DNA of 64,000 bases from Heliocidaris tuberculata (GCA_025618425.1 CM046849.1:29507821-29571820), one strand, 5' to 3'; shown: positions 1 to 11,138, counted from the first letter of the stretch. The notes: a model not told the origin generated them from the letters alone. Numbers and translations are program-made.

Positions 1-1724
1 CTATCTCTAGAGGGACCCAGACTGAACTGAGGTAATCGAAGACCTCTTGGTTCAGTGTCCACTCGGAGGGAAGGCACATGCCCCGGGACAGAAAATCTGC
101 AATCAGATTGTCTTGGCCGGGAACATAGGAGGCTATCGGAATTACTCGGTGAGACCGACACCACCTCCACAGCTTGGCGGTCAGATCGTTCAGAGTAGTG
201 GAACGAGTCCCGCCTTGTCGGTTGATGTAGGCAGCAACAGTGGTGTTGTCCGTCAAAATCAGGACGGAGCGACCTACTATCATGTTCTCGAAATGACGGA
301 GAGACATGAAGACTGCCATCAACTCCAACACATTGATGTGGGGTAAGGTGCACAGGTGTGACCAGTCCCCCGAGACCACCTGGTCCGAACAATGGCCGCC
401 CCACCCCAGAAGAGAGGCATCCGTCGAGATGGAGACTGACGGAAGGGGCGTGCGAAGAGACTTGCCTTGAAGAAGGAACGACTCTTTCGACCAGGGGGTA
501 AGCAGGCGTTTGATTTCTCCGGTGAGAGGAATCCACACCTTGAGAGAGTCTACACTGGGCTTGAAAAACTTCAGAAGATGAAGTTGGAGTGGCCTCATAT
601 GAAGCCGACAGTCTTGGAGGACATCCACAAGGCTCGATAAGTGGCCCAGGAATTGGAGCCATCGGCCTGCCCGAACTCGACGTAAGAGGCGAAGAGATCG
701 AGCTAGTAAGACAATCGCTTGAACCCTCTCCCGACTGGGGCGGGCGACTTGGTTCGCGATGTCTATTTCCGCACCCAGGTAAATGGGCTTGCGAGTAGGA
801 GTCAACTCCGACTTGTCCCAGTTGACTATGAACCCCACTCTCTGTGTGGTACAGAGGAGTAGGTCCATGTGAGACTGAAGGACGGACACAGAGCTCGCCA
901 CCAGGAGCCAGTCGTCCAGGTAAGTGAAAAGTCTCAGACCGCGATACCTGAGGAAAGCGGCTAGGGCAGAGACTACTCGAGTAAAAACTCGAGGTGCCGG
1001 TTTCAGGCCGAATGGTAAGGCTTTGAACCGGAAAGTTTCGCCTTGGAAGGTGAAACCCAACAGGTCCCTTGAAGAAGGGTGTATCGGTACGTGAAAGTAG
1101 GCATCTTTCAGGTCTACCGAAATGGCCACGTCTGACGGTCTGATAGCCGGAAGAATCGAGGCCAAGGTTTCCATGCGGAAACGCTCTCTTGGTATGAAGG
1201 TATTTATGACCTTCATATTCAAGATCATTCTGAGCTTCCCCGAGCGTTTGGGAATTACAAAGATAGGGGAGAGACACAGATGGGGGTGGTCTCGTACCCT
1301 TTCTATCGCACCCTTTTCCAGCAGCTCTTGAATCTCTGAGGAGATGTGCTCTTGGAAAAGGGGCGAGAGTGTAGGAGGGTTGCGGCGGATGGCACCGTGT
1401 GGGAGGGGCTCTGCGAGCTTTATGCAGAAGCCTCCTCGCACGATGGAGAGCACGAACTTGTCGTCGGTAATTTCTTCCCAGGCGGGAAGAAAGTACTGAA
1501 GACGGCCTCCAACCCTCTCCTCCAACGCTCGGGGCGCACCTTCAAACTCGCCGCGAATCGTGGGCCGAACCACGGCCCCGACCGCGACCTCGGGCCTTCT
1601 TCCTACCACGAGGAGAAGGCTCCGCCTTGGCTCCAAACGAGTGTGGAGCACTGGGCTGAACTTGCGGTGCACGAGCGGGCTGATAGCCAGAAGAGGCACC
1701 GCGTCGAGGAGGTGGAACGTTAGC
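1..1724 (-). CDS. DIRS1-like retrotransposon pol: reverse transcriptase-RNase H (partial, runs off left edge)
   Basis: An open frame on the minus strand has no stop from about 1724 to base 1. It copies element RNA into DNA. Reverse transcriptase motifs are in order: motif A VDLKDAYFHVPI near 1085-1120, motif B ALPFGLKPAPRVFT near 978-1019, and the catalytic motif TYLDDWLL near 902-925. RNase H follows: STDASLLGWGG (about 390-424), LELMAVF, ILTDNTTVAAYINRQGG (about 209-259) and PGQDNLIADFLSR (about 83-121). YLDDWLL and the RNase H order are typical of DIRS/Ngaro-type elements. The frame overlaps the end of gag in another frame; how translation starts is not visible. The tyrosine recombinase expected in this family would lie left of the window. 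All catalytic aspartates of the RT are kept, so this copy may be young. Confidence 0.94.
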
Positions 1725-3764
1725 CTGAGCCTGCGACTTCGGAGCGGAGGACTTAAGGCGTTTGGAAAGTTCCGCCGCCTGCTTACGTGATTCAACTTCA
1801 TGTTGGATCACCTCAGTCACCTTACCTCCAAAGAGGTGTTGACCGGAGTGGGGAACACTGGCCAAAAGGGCAGGTATGTCCACGTCCGCAATGCCCAGAG
1901 AGGAAAGAGCCAGCTTCCTCCTAGCATTGGTGGCTAGCGCTGCCGTAACAGACAGCTCCGACCACAACGAGCCCGTCAAAGACAAGAGGGCTTCGTCTAA
2001 CAACAGAATGTCCGAGTCGGACATCTGGAGTTCCTGGCTCCTAGCCCGAAGGGAAAGGAGCGTACCCAAGTAGGCAGTCAGTCTCAGGCCAGACCTGGAA
2101 TGGGTTTCCATCAGGTTCGGGAACTTCTCCGCTTTGGTGTAACCTGTACTCTTAAAGTTGACACCAAGCCTTCCACCTACATGAATGAGGTCACTGGAAC
2201 AAGACTTTCTCGTAAAGAAATCGAGAGTGTCTTGCTGGGAGAAGGTGAAATCCCTGGCCAAGGGACGAGCCTTACCAAGAAGGGAAGGAGGCTGTGAAGA
2301 GAAGTCATTATAGACTCGCTTAAAGTCCTCCGTAAGAGGGATGCCCTTGGAGGGACGCTCACCTTTGAAAAGGAGAGACGGATGTCCCGAATCGACCCGA
2401 CTCGGTAAATACGTGTCGGGAAGATATTTCTCCAGCAGGGCTTGAGTATCGACCGCCAGGGACCGAAAGGTCTGGGGCGTAACCTCAGCCTGTGAAGAGG
2501 CATCATCCTCCGAGAATCCCGACTGCGAAGCCTGATCCCAAGAAGGGCGGTTTAGGCAGTCCCAGGATTCCTCCCCAGGCGGAGCACCAAGTGCCGCTGG
2601 TAGGGGAGCAGCCCCGACCGGACGATCAAAAGCTGAACGTGGTCGGGAGACGCCCGAAGAGGGGCGGCAAGACTCATGTCTGTTGGAGCCCAACAGCACT
2701 GAGCCGGATACCTGAGCAGAGGAACCGGATCCCAATCCACTGGAACCAGTGGTGGAAACCAAGGGAAAATCAGCGTTCCTAACCGGCGGATAACCGGTAA
2801 AACCGGATTCGGGGACCGGCAAACCGGTATCCGAAACCGGAAACCGAATTGCATCCGGTATCCGAACCGGATCCGAAACCGGACCCGGACCGGGACGGGT
2901 ACAGGTATCCCCCCCTCCCCTAGGGGGGGAGGGGTTGGAGTCAGGTGTGGTGGGGGGTACGGACATAGAGTCCGACCAACCACTCTTCTCCACAATGATC
3001 TTCAGATATTTCAGAAGTTCATGGGAGACGCCCGACTCGGAAGAAGTAGTCGACCTCGGAGGGCTAACCCGCTTCTTCTTGGCCCCCCCTGACACAGTCG
3101 GTGAAGACGCGGTCGATGTCGAGGGGAGAGAGTCCGCCCCGCCGGCCGGCTGGGCAGGACTCTGGCGCTTACGTTTCTTGGACAGGCGAGCATTTTTACC
3201 GCTCCCTTTATCCTTTGAAACGGGCGCCGCTTCCGTAGTAAGCCCTGCACTGGGTACATTAGGAAGATCACGACTCCTTTTACTCTTACCCGCCTTGCTT
3301 GGATTAGAAGCGTGCGGAGAGACAAAGGGAGCCGACCCCTGAGCGAACACATCCGTGGCTAGAGAGCGAGGAGTGTCACTCGAGCGAGACGAACTGCGGG
3401 TTGGGGTATTGCCCACAGTTTTATCGGCGAGAGGTATCGGCCTAGTGAGGCACTCACTCTCCCCGTCGCCTTGTATTGCCTGTAAAGGCAATACATTGCT
3501 CGTCTCTATCCCGGAGAGAGATATTGGCCTAGTGCGGCACTCACTCTCCCGGTACATCCCGCATGAGTTGGTTGTCAATACAGACGACGAACTCATCACG
3601 GGGCGAGCCTCACACGAGGCGGGCCCTAACTTACCTACAGTCGAAGCTCCGGGGAAGATAACATTGGTGCGAGATGAACCTCTCGCAGCCAACCCTCCCA
3701 AGGCTAGGCGAGTCCCCACGGAGGGGGAGGAAACACTAGCCGTACGAGACGGAGACTTCGACAT
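1542..3764 (-). CDS. DIRS1-like retrotransposon gag
   Basis: An ORF of about 740 residues lies directly upstream of, and overlaps, the RT frame. The first ATG in good position is at 3764 (MSKSPSRTAS); the frame stays open upstream to 3824 without an obvious better start. The first 300 residues are Ser/Pro/Arg-rich and low complexity. A Pro-rich stretch (2790-2930) is written in repeated ccggat-like units. The globular part is residues ~440-680 (region with TRKSCSSDLIHVGGRLG and LLDEALLSLTGSLW). The tail is Arg/Gly-rich (GRKKARGRGRGRG). No CCHC zinc knuckle is seen, as is usual for DIRS gag. It should form the nucleoprotein particle. A short internal duplication is reported as a finding. Confidence 0.9.
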   Translation of the reverse strand: MSKSPSRTASVSSPSVGTRLALGGLAARGSSRTNVIFPGASTVGKLGPASCEARPVMSSSSVLTTNSCGMYRESECRTRPISLSGIETSNVLPLQAIQGDGESECLTRPIPLADKTVGNTPTRSSSRSSDTPRSLATDVFAQGSAPFVSPHASNPSKAGKSKRSRDLPNVPSAGLTTEAAPVSKDKGSGKNARLSKKRKRQSPAQPAGGADSLPSTSTASSPTVSGGAKKKRVSPPRSTTSSESGVSHELLKYLKIIVEKSGWSDSMSVPPTTPDSNPSPPRGGGDTCTRPGPGPVSDPVRIPDAIRFPVSDTGLPVPESGFTGYPPVRNADFPLVSTTGSSGLGSGSSAQVSGSVLLGSNRHESCRPSSGVSRPRSAFDRPVGAAPLPAALGAPPGEESWDCLNRPSWDQASQSGFSEDDASSQAEVTPQTFRSLAVDTQALLEKYLPDTYLPSRVDSGHPSLLFKGERPSKGIPLTEDFKRVYNDFSSQPPSLLGKARPLARDFTFSQQDTLDFFTRKSCSSDLIHVGGRLGVNFKSTGYTKAEKFPNLMETHSRSGLRLTAYLGTLLSLRARSQELQMSDSDILLLDEALLSLTGSLWSELSVTAALATNARRKLALSSLGIADVDIPALLASVPHSGQHLFGGKVTEVIQHEVESRKQAAELSKRLKSSAPKSQAQANVPPPRRGASSGYQPARAPQVQPSAPHSFGAKAEPSPRGRKKARGRGRGRGSAHDSRRV

Positions 3765-4300
3765 GACTGAAAACAAAGACAAGCAAACAAATACAGAACT
3801 AATATATAACAACAACCAACTCACAATTCAGAGTGGGAATAAACTCCTAAGGAGAAACACAACGTTCTGATAAAACCGCTTGCCAATGCGCGTTGAATTG
3901 AACCACCTACAGACAGGGCAACCCGGGGATAACCTACGGGGGAAGAGCCCGACGTGGCGTACTAGACACCGTCTGTGTGTAATGCCCCGAAGGGGAAGAA
4001 AAACGGCAAATTAATTTGATTAAAATACCGTGAAGGAGGTGGACTTAGGAAAAGTCCGATACACCAAAATGCTTGTAAAAGGTTGGTGAACGGAATTTTA
4101 ATAGCGAATAGCAACCAAAAAAGCTTTTGGAAGTAAAAATCTCGCAATTTAGGCTAAGACTTAGCTCGTAGATGTCACTGCTCTGACGGGCGAGAAAGGA
4201 AGAGGAAGAGCATGGCGGCTGCGCGATCATGATTGGTGGACGGGGAACACACGCGGGCGGGGCGTGCGCGTTTTGACTTAGCTTTTCTCGAATGACGGCA

Positions 4301-5865
4301 TAGTTTGGGAAACTAGCAAATAGGTAGATACATTGATTTATTGCTGTAAATACAAATGTATAGGAAATCTCAAATTCTATCCAAATCTATGTTAGATTTG
4401 TTACTTTTAGTCTCTTACCGCAGTAGCAAAAAGACTTGAACCTTATCTGGACTCTACAGGTAGAACTTGACTACTAATGAACTGATATAAGTTTGCCTGC
4501 AAGTTGATGCTTAACAAAAGGCTGTTTGAGTTAAAGGGTACCAATCACCAAAAATAATTTTGCTCTGTATGTTGGAGGTTTCATGTTGTTATACTTTATT
4601 CAAAATATGGGCTTCGAATACTAATTCTATAAAGAGATATTGCAATTTTAATTACACTCTCTATAAGCATAAAAGCGACTTGTGAGTAGACTACTCGACG
4701 CACCCGTACGTGCGAGCCAATGTAAAGGCTCGCGCGGAACCAAACTCAGATTTCGGTTTCGTGCGACCATTTTCATGTTATCCTTTATTTCCTTCATACT
4801 CATTAACTGTTGACATACAGAATACCAGACAAAGTTCTTTGAGGTTGATTTTATACTTTCTAGCTGTACACAAACTATTTTTTCGGGTGATTGGTACACG
4901 TTAATACCAAAAAAGTACTTTTAACCTACATGTGCATATAGACCAAGAGTGCAACAAACTCTGCTCCTTTGAATAACACAATGTAAACATCTTATCATAC
5001 TGTTATCTGTATAAAATGATTGCAACAAACTTTTGAAGAAGACAGTCACAATTAGGGCTAATACTTGAAAAGATGCTTTGTTTGTACATTATCAAAGTAA
5101 ATAATGTGTGATTTATAAACCTCAATCTTCAAGGCTTAAAATAACATACTTAGAGCAATCATGTTTATTTACTTCCCAATACTTTGCTCAATATTGCATC
5201 CAGGCTGAATGCCTATCTTTTACTTTATCAAATTGCAACAAATATATCAGGGGTGAATTCTGCAAAACATTAATTTTTTGTTTTTTTAAGGGACAGATAC
5301 TTCAACTGTCATAACAAATCTCAATCATGATGAGTCATTGGTTAATGACTGTACATACAATGTACATGTACCTAAAAGCTACATGTATCTATGCAAACAC
5401 AAATGAAAGATTGCAATTAAACTTGTTATAAAAATTACATACTTTCACTATATAAAATAAAATTTAAATTGGTTTCAGCATACCACTCAGGGCTCAAAAC
5501 AAGCGGTTGCACAGGTGCCATTCATCACCTAAAATCAAACTCGGCAACACAAGAGTCCTTCCAAAATTTGGAAGTCCTAGCCTCCTAGGCTTTTCATCGG
5601 CTTTGACACATTTTAGCTTTAATGAAACATGTTTTTAAAGGGAGGGTCTCATAAAAATGATTTCATTGAGACTGAAAAGAATTGTCAGCATGTTTTTCAT
5701 AAAGCCCTTTTTTCAATTTAAGTATTCTCCCCCTTAATGTGTAATCCTTTCCAACTGCTCTTTACCACAATCTGCAGACTTATACATCTGATGAGACTGA
5801 TGCAAAATGAACAAATATAAATTACAATATAGATCTTGCCATCTTGGCCTATTTGACGATTAAGA
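4301..5865. other. Intergenic, no gene seen
   Basis: AT-rich DNA. Only short chance ORFs with no recognisable domain. 5500-5865 may be the 3' untranslated part of a non-LTR element, because it leads into a (ATCAA)n-like tail. Confidence 0.5.
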
Positions 5866-5893
5866 TGAAATTCAATCAAATCAAATCAAATAA
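5866..5893 (+). repeat. CR1/L2-like non-LTR 3' tail, ATCAA repeats
   Basis: The repeated aatca units after 'gatgaaattc' resemble the short-repeat 3' tails seen at 15785 and 42545 in this window. The length of the 5'-truncated body to the left is uncertain. Confidence 0.5.
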
Positions 5894-6008
5894 AAACAAG
5901 TAATCAGCACAGATCCAAATTTTCGAGATGGGTTTATACATGTACACTTGGATATCTCTTAATTATGCTGTCAGTATTTGATAATAAATTCAAGAAAATA
6001 ACACAAGT

Positions 6009-6838
6009 TAACCCTTTCAGGACAGGAATTATTGAAGGGCTAAATTGATCACATTTTGTTCTTCAAGTTGGCAACAATAATCTTTTTTCTTTTAGTGCTA
6101 TATGGTTCTAATAAGGTGTAATGTCTTTAAAAACAATATGGATAGGAGTTTTGTCAGGAAAGTCGAAAAAAATTACACATTTTGAGAAAAAGCAATGATT
6201 TTAAACCTCTATTGAGTCTATTTAACCCTTTCAAGACAACTGACCACATTTTGTCGTTAGGCTCAATAACTTTTGATTTAGAGCTCTAAAAAATATACCA
6301 GATGCATGAGTAGAAAGGGCGAAAATGTTTTACAAAATCTATGTTCATTTTTTGTTACATGACCATATTGCATTTGATGCCAGGAATTTCAAAAACGAGA
6401 ATAAGCTTTAAAATCCTGAAATTGGCAACACATTGAGAGGTTCAAAATCATTGTTTTTTATCAAAATTGGCAACTTTTCAACAAATTTTGTAACCATGTC
6501 TATTGTTTTCAAAGACATTACACCTTATTAGAACCTTGTAGCACTAAAATACAAATATTGTTGCAAATTTGAAGAACAAAATGCGATCAATTTAGCCCTT
6601 AAAAAATTCCTGTCCTGAAAGGGTTAAAATGTGTTGCCAATTGAAGGATTTTAAAAGCTTATTCTCATTTTTTTAATTCATGGCATTACACACAATATGG
6701 TCATGCAACAAAAATGGACATGAGGTGTGCAGAAATGTTTGCTCTTTCTAATCAATCATGCATATATGTTTTGGAGCTCTGAATCAAAAGTAATTGAGCC
6801 AAACCACAAAATGTGGTCAATTGTCTCAAAAGGGTCAA
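6009..6838. repeat. Interleaved inverted repeat (order A-B-A'-B')
   Basis: Two ~200-bp modules, each starting with AACCCTTTC: A (6009-6220, contains ggacaggaatt and gggctaaattgatc) and B (6223-6430, contains gaccacattttgt and agagctc). Both recur as reverse complements: A' about 6440-6628 and B' about 6629-6838. A fragment of A' also lies at 41723-41775, so this is a dispersed family. No coding potential. Confidence 0.75.
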
Positions 6839-6984
6839 GGCCACAAATTCTACAAACACTTGAATAACAATCATTTGTGTACTGGGGCAAAGTTGTTAGG
6901 TTTTTTTACAATAATCTTCTACGAGCTTTCCAATGGAAAAATACAATGTTATCATTGCTTCAGTGTTGGGTGACCAAATACACA

Positions 6985-7205
6985 ACTACAGTACAGCCTG
7001 GTTTAAACACTGTGACCTGTATAAAGACCACTCAAGGGAAACAAGAAAAGTGGTCCTCATGAGCAGGTGGTCTTTATGTAGAGGTTCCTTTACTACACAT
7101 TTCAGTGAGAAACACTTTTTAAGGGAAACAAAAATCGTGGTTTTTAAAGACTGGTGGTCTTTCTGTACAGGGGTTTCTAAAGCAGGTTTGACTGTAATTC
7201 CATTG
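6985..7205. repeat. Dispersed repeat, 'accacctgt...tttgactgta' family
   Basis: Repeats of the type ggtggtcttt / gggaaacaa end with caggtttgactgtaat. The same words in the same order recur at 53681-53829. The open frames here are repeat-derived. Confidence 0.6.
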
Positions 7206-7736
7206 ACTGGATCTCTATCACCTTGAGCAAGTGGAATTTTCATGCTTATTTTTCTGTGGCAGCCAGTGACCTTGCTCCTCTGAACTCTCATGGCTTCACG
7301 GGAGTTAAATGTGCGCTTGCATAGATAGGAAGTCGCTGCAGTACATTAGTACGGTGTGCAAGGTAGTACGAGTGTGAGTGGCCTGTCATAATCTCTAAGC
7401 TGAAGAAGTAGAAACACCAATATAATCGGCAAAATTTTGAGAAAATACTTCCTTCTACATTTTAGAATTGGAGTGCAAATTTCATGCCAGATCCTTTGAT
7501 AGGAGCTTTATCATCTTGATCAAGTGAAATTTTCAGGCTGTCTTTGGTCGGTGATCTTGCTCCCCTCCTGCACACATATGGGCAAGATATCACACACTTG
7601 CCTATGGGAGGTAATTGCTCACGGTACATGTATGAAGGTACAGAGTGCGAGGTTTAATATCTCCAATAACCTCGCATAAGTGTGAGTGAGTTCAAGCCAG
7701 CTTTAACTCGGGTTACACATCCAATCTCGGTTCCAT

Positions 7737-7957
7737 GACATTTGCTCCTGCGACAATTGCTCCGGTCTAACTTTACCATGTTAATCCTAAACCTAAACCT
7801 AACCCTAACCCTAACCCTTACCCTAATCATAACCTAGTACATTGGATGAGTGCCCTAATCCTAATCGTCACATTGTCCGTAACAAAAAAACCAAATCATG
7901 ACCTTGACGTTAACCTTTGACCTTTCGAGATATAGACGGAGGAGCAAATGTCGTGTC
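7737..7957. mobile_element. MITE with telomere-like (CCCTAA)n interior, copy 1
   Basis: The ends are inverted: tgacatttgctcc at the left and ggagcaaatgtcgtg at the right. The inside contains acaattgctccgg and runs of ctaaccctaaccct (7788-7830). The same arrangement is at 21437-21645. Confidence 0.7.
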
Positions 7958-8091
7958 ACCCCAATCTCTGCTATGTACTTTCAAGTGGGCCAGAGTCACG
8001 GTTCCAAACCACAAGTGAATGACAAAGTGTAAGCAGATTAACTTTGGCGAACATGGTCATGGCATGACGTACTGCATCAACTATCAGACCT

Positions 8092-8238
8092 GGGGCCCGT
8101 TGCACAAAACTTGCATTTGAACGCAACTCAGGAAAATCAAACGCAACTTTATTTTTAGCCAATCAGAAGTGCGCATTAATGACTTGCGTTTGATTTTTCA
8201 GAGTTGCGATTAAACGCAAGTTTTGTGCAACGGGCCCC
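8092..8238. mobile_element. 147-bp palindromic MITE, copy 1 (GGGCCCGTTGCACAAAACTTGC ends)
   Basis: Near-perfect hairpin with ends GGGGCCCGTTGCACAAAAC and its reverse complement, and an unpaired centre around ccaatcagaagtgcgc. Copies also lie at 36274-36420 and 62700-62846. Non-coding. Confidence 0.85.
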
Positions 8239-8313
8239 AGATCACTAATGCAAGGTTAATATATTAACCTTGCATTAGTGTGAGTGCGTCTGGCGTATTG
8301 TCACACACAGTAT

Positions 8314-8525
8314 AATACAGCATGTGTGTCTGGTCCCCTATTCTCCGGGTTTGCCAAAGTCCTACAGAAAAAGAAGTTGGTGGAATTTGAAAAAGACAAC
8401 ATAGATTTAATACAATATTCCCTTCCAAGCAAACCCCTTCCCAACGACGCGGCGTTTTTGGTCCCTTGAAAACGGTAGTGTATTACCGAACATGTGTCAT
8501 CTATGGGGAAAAAGACACAACCTAC
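8314..8525. repeat. Direct repeat unit, copy 1
   Basis: Contains ggtcccctattctccgggtttgcc, then aaagtcctacagaaaaag, then cccaacgacgcggcg. The same succession is found at 9118-9530, but interrupted there by ~215 bp. Confidence 0.7.
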
Positions 8526-9117
8526 CCCGATTTCAGGCCAACGGGATGAAGACTGGGGGTGACGAGAGAGCAGGTTATAACTTATAAGATATTACTTATG
8601 TTTTTTGCCTCATTTTAGGCACTCACACTTATGCGAGGTTAATATATCAACCTCGCACTCTGTACCTTCTTACCGTGAGCAATTGCCTCCCATAGCAAGT
8701 GTGTGATATCTTGCACATATGTGTGCGGCAGAGGAGCAAGATCACCAACCAAAAACAGCCTGAAAATTTCACTTCATCAAGATGATAAAGATCCTATCAA
8801 AGGATCTGGCATGAAATTAGATGTTCTATCATTCTAAAATGTAGACGTAAGTTTTTTCTCAAAATTTTGCAGATTATATTGGTGTTTTTACCTCTTCAAC
8901 TCTGAGGTCGTGACAGGACAAAATTGACACAGCTCCATATAGTGATGGTCCCGTGAGTGCATTTTAGGATCTTCTGCCCTGTGTTCTGTGTGTCAAATAG
9001 TGTGGAGAAGCCATTTTAAGCGCTTAACTGTACGCGTTCGGTACTACTGTTCGGAAATACATGTACAATGACTATCTACTACTAGTGAATACACATGATA
9101 GTTGATACAGCAAGCGC

Positions 9118-9530
9118 GTCTGGTCCCCTATTCTCCGGGTTTGCCCTAACTTTACATTTTCACAAATTTTACTTCATATTTATTATTGGCAACTTCACTC
9201 TTCAAATAACTACACTAACTTACACAATAACTCCAGCCAGGGAGCGCTGCCGCTCCAGTACACTATGGTGGTTGATCCGGTGTCCGAACACTTTTCAGAA
9301 AATCAACGATAGAAAATTAAATATCAAACGAATATCTGTCAAACTTACATAATGAATGCTCAAAGTCCTACAGAAAAAGGAGTTGATGGAATTTTAAAAA
9401 GATAACCTAGATTTAATACGATATTCCCTTCCGAGTGAACCCCTTCCCAACGACGCGGCGTTTTGGTCCCTTGAAAAAGGTACTGTATTTCCGAACGTGT
9501 GAAACCTATGGGAAAAAGACACAACCTTTG
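9118..9530. repeat. Direct repeat unit, copy 2, with ~215-bp insertion
   Basis: Matches copy 1 at 8314-8525 on both sides of an extra segment at about 9145-9360. The junction words are gggtttgcc on the left and aaagtcctacag on the right. A hairpin GGTTTTCATACG...CGTATGAAAACC follows at about 9543-9578. Confidence 0.7.
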
Positions 9531-9800
9531 TTTCAATAGTGTGGTTTTCATACGCGTAATCCCACACGTATGAAAACCCATTTTAGGCACTTAACTGTAC
9601 AGTGTACACGTTCGGTAATACAATCTGTTCGGAATTACAATCCTTGACTAGATCTATATCACTATCAGTATCACCAGTCTACCGACTACAGAAACACCGT
9701 CACTACGTTACAGTACAGTCAAAATTTAATTCATGACATTACAGTACACATTCATAATCACAACATCATTAATTTAATTTATGATGGGGGGACCTAAAGC

Positions 9801-9924
9801 GGCGCTAATGCACTTTCGTATCCATGCGCATTGGGTACCCTACCCCTACCCCTAACCCTAACCCTAGCCTAGGGTTAGGGTTAGGGGTAGGGGTAGGGTA
9901 TGGATACGAAAGTGCATTAGTGCC
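9801..9924. mobile_element. 124-bp telomere-repeat hairpin MITE with 8-bp target duplication
   Basis: The ends GGCGCTAATGCACTTTCG and CGAAAGTGCATTAGTGCC are inverted. The centre is (CCCTAA)n-like on the left and (TTAGGG)n-like on the right. CCTAAAGC flanks both sides exactly (9793-9800 and 9925-9932). Confidence 0.85.
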
Positions 9925-10112
9925 CCTAAAGCTACGCACTTTGTTTCCAGCAGCTAAAAAGTCACCTTTTCATTGATTTATTCTTTTATATATCTTGGCC
10001 TTTGGGTCTACATTTTCTTAACTTAAATTCCTGAGAAAATTACGACGGACAAATATCAATAACATTAAATTTCAAGTCGATGTCAATACCCATGTCGAAT
10101 TTGGTCCAAAAA

Positions 10113-10240
10113 ATGAAAGGGTCCTAAAGCTACGCACACGTAATAAATGAATGCAAATCTTGATTGTTAAGCTGACTGACGTGAATTTCATCCAGATTTG
10201 CAAATAGTGCGTAGCTTTTAGGACCTGCGTAGCTTTAGGA
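10113..10240. repeat. Inverted repeat GGTCCTAAAGCTACGCAC
   Basis: gggtcctaaagctacgcac at 10113 faces gtgcgtagcttttaggacc at about 10206-10224, followed by a second partial copy. The same word forms the target site of the hairpin at 9801-9924, so 9780-10240 is probably one larger element carrying that insertion. Confidence 0.6.
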
Positions 10241-11135
10241 CCTCTGACCATACAAAACAACTGCATTGCAAATGAAGAAAGTAATTTTGCATCATCAAAA
10301 AACACTCAAATTAACATTAACCGCCAGAAACTTACCTTTCCACAATATCAAGTCTACGGAAAAAATAACAAAATAAGTTACAGCGAAGCTTAGGCCGAAG
10401 CAAAATTCCGAAACATTCGCCACTTGCGAGCCTTTCGTATACCGTGTCGATCGCGATGAATAAATGGGCTCGCGCTGCTTGGATATAATCGGCGAATTCA
10501 GCTTCACTGACATCACTTTTACATTGTCTACAAAATGAAGCTAGCTAGCTTTTTTTTACTATTCCAGGGCGCGCCACCGCATTTACGGTACCTATGAGAT
10601 TAAAAAAAAATAAGGGAAATATTAAGTACTGGTGGAAATGAGGTCTATAATTACTATTCGTTCATCATACTGATAAAAATGAGATCTAGTACAGTTCAGT
10701 ATTGTTAATTCTACTGTTAGCAAACATGCAAAAACAAAACAAAAGTTTTCGATAAGCATGGGCCTATTGACAAGGTGTTTTGTTTACAAGGCTATACAAT
10801 GTGTTATGTAGAACTATAACATCGTACGGAATGAGTTTGCAAGCCTATTAACAATCAAAACAAAAAAAGACTCGGCTTATCGAAGCTCATATATATGATA
10901 TAGACCCTATTACAAAAGCCCTACATAGTCGGGAGAGGAGTTGTTGTTGTTGGTACGTGTTATAAATGGCAATCTGTCAAATTTGACTATTATCACCATT
11001 CACCAACACCAACAAAATGTCATCGTCATCATCATAACAAAACACTTATGTACACCTGACGCGGGACTCCATATATTCATTCTCTCCCTTTAAAGATGAC
11101 ACTCTCACCCCTCTTTTTAAAGTGGATTATATCAC
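10241..11135. other. Intergenic, no gene seen
   Basis: AT-rich, non-repetitive to the eye; no exon-like open frame with splice sites recognised. Confidence 0.4.
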
Positions 11136-11138
11136 GAA

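Larger units (their letters stand above)
1..4300 (-). mobile_element. DIRS1-like tyrosine-recombinase retrotransposon, 5' portion
   Basis: The gag plus RT-RNase H order on the minus strand, the GC-rich composition compared with the flanks, and intact frames define one element. The right (5') boundary is estimated from the composition change near 4270-4320. The inverted terminal repeats and the recombinase/methyltransferase genes cannot be seen because the left part is outside the window. 3765-4300 is the 5' untranslated and terminal-repeat region. Confidence 0.85.
7371..8930. repeat. Foldback element with ~310-bp terminal inverted repeats
   Basis: Left arm ~7371-7690 (including cagagtgcgaggtt and cctcgcataagtgtgagtg) matches the reverse complement of 8620-8930. 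The interior carries two further small elements (7737-7957 and 8092-8238) and a unit duplicated at 9105-9530. It looks like a nested non-autonomous DNA transposon; no transposase is visible. Confidence 0.75.

Noticed and set aside
3765..3824. N-terminal extension of gag reading like a signal peptide (hydrophobic SWLLLYISSVFVCLSLF)
   Set aside because: It has no ATG in a proper start position; the first ATG is at 3764, and gag proteins of this family are not secreted.
9840..9895. Possible telomere or chromosome end
   Set aside because: The repeats form a hairpin inside a 124-bp element with target duplications and unique DNA on both sides.
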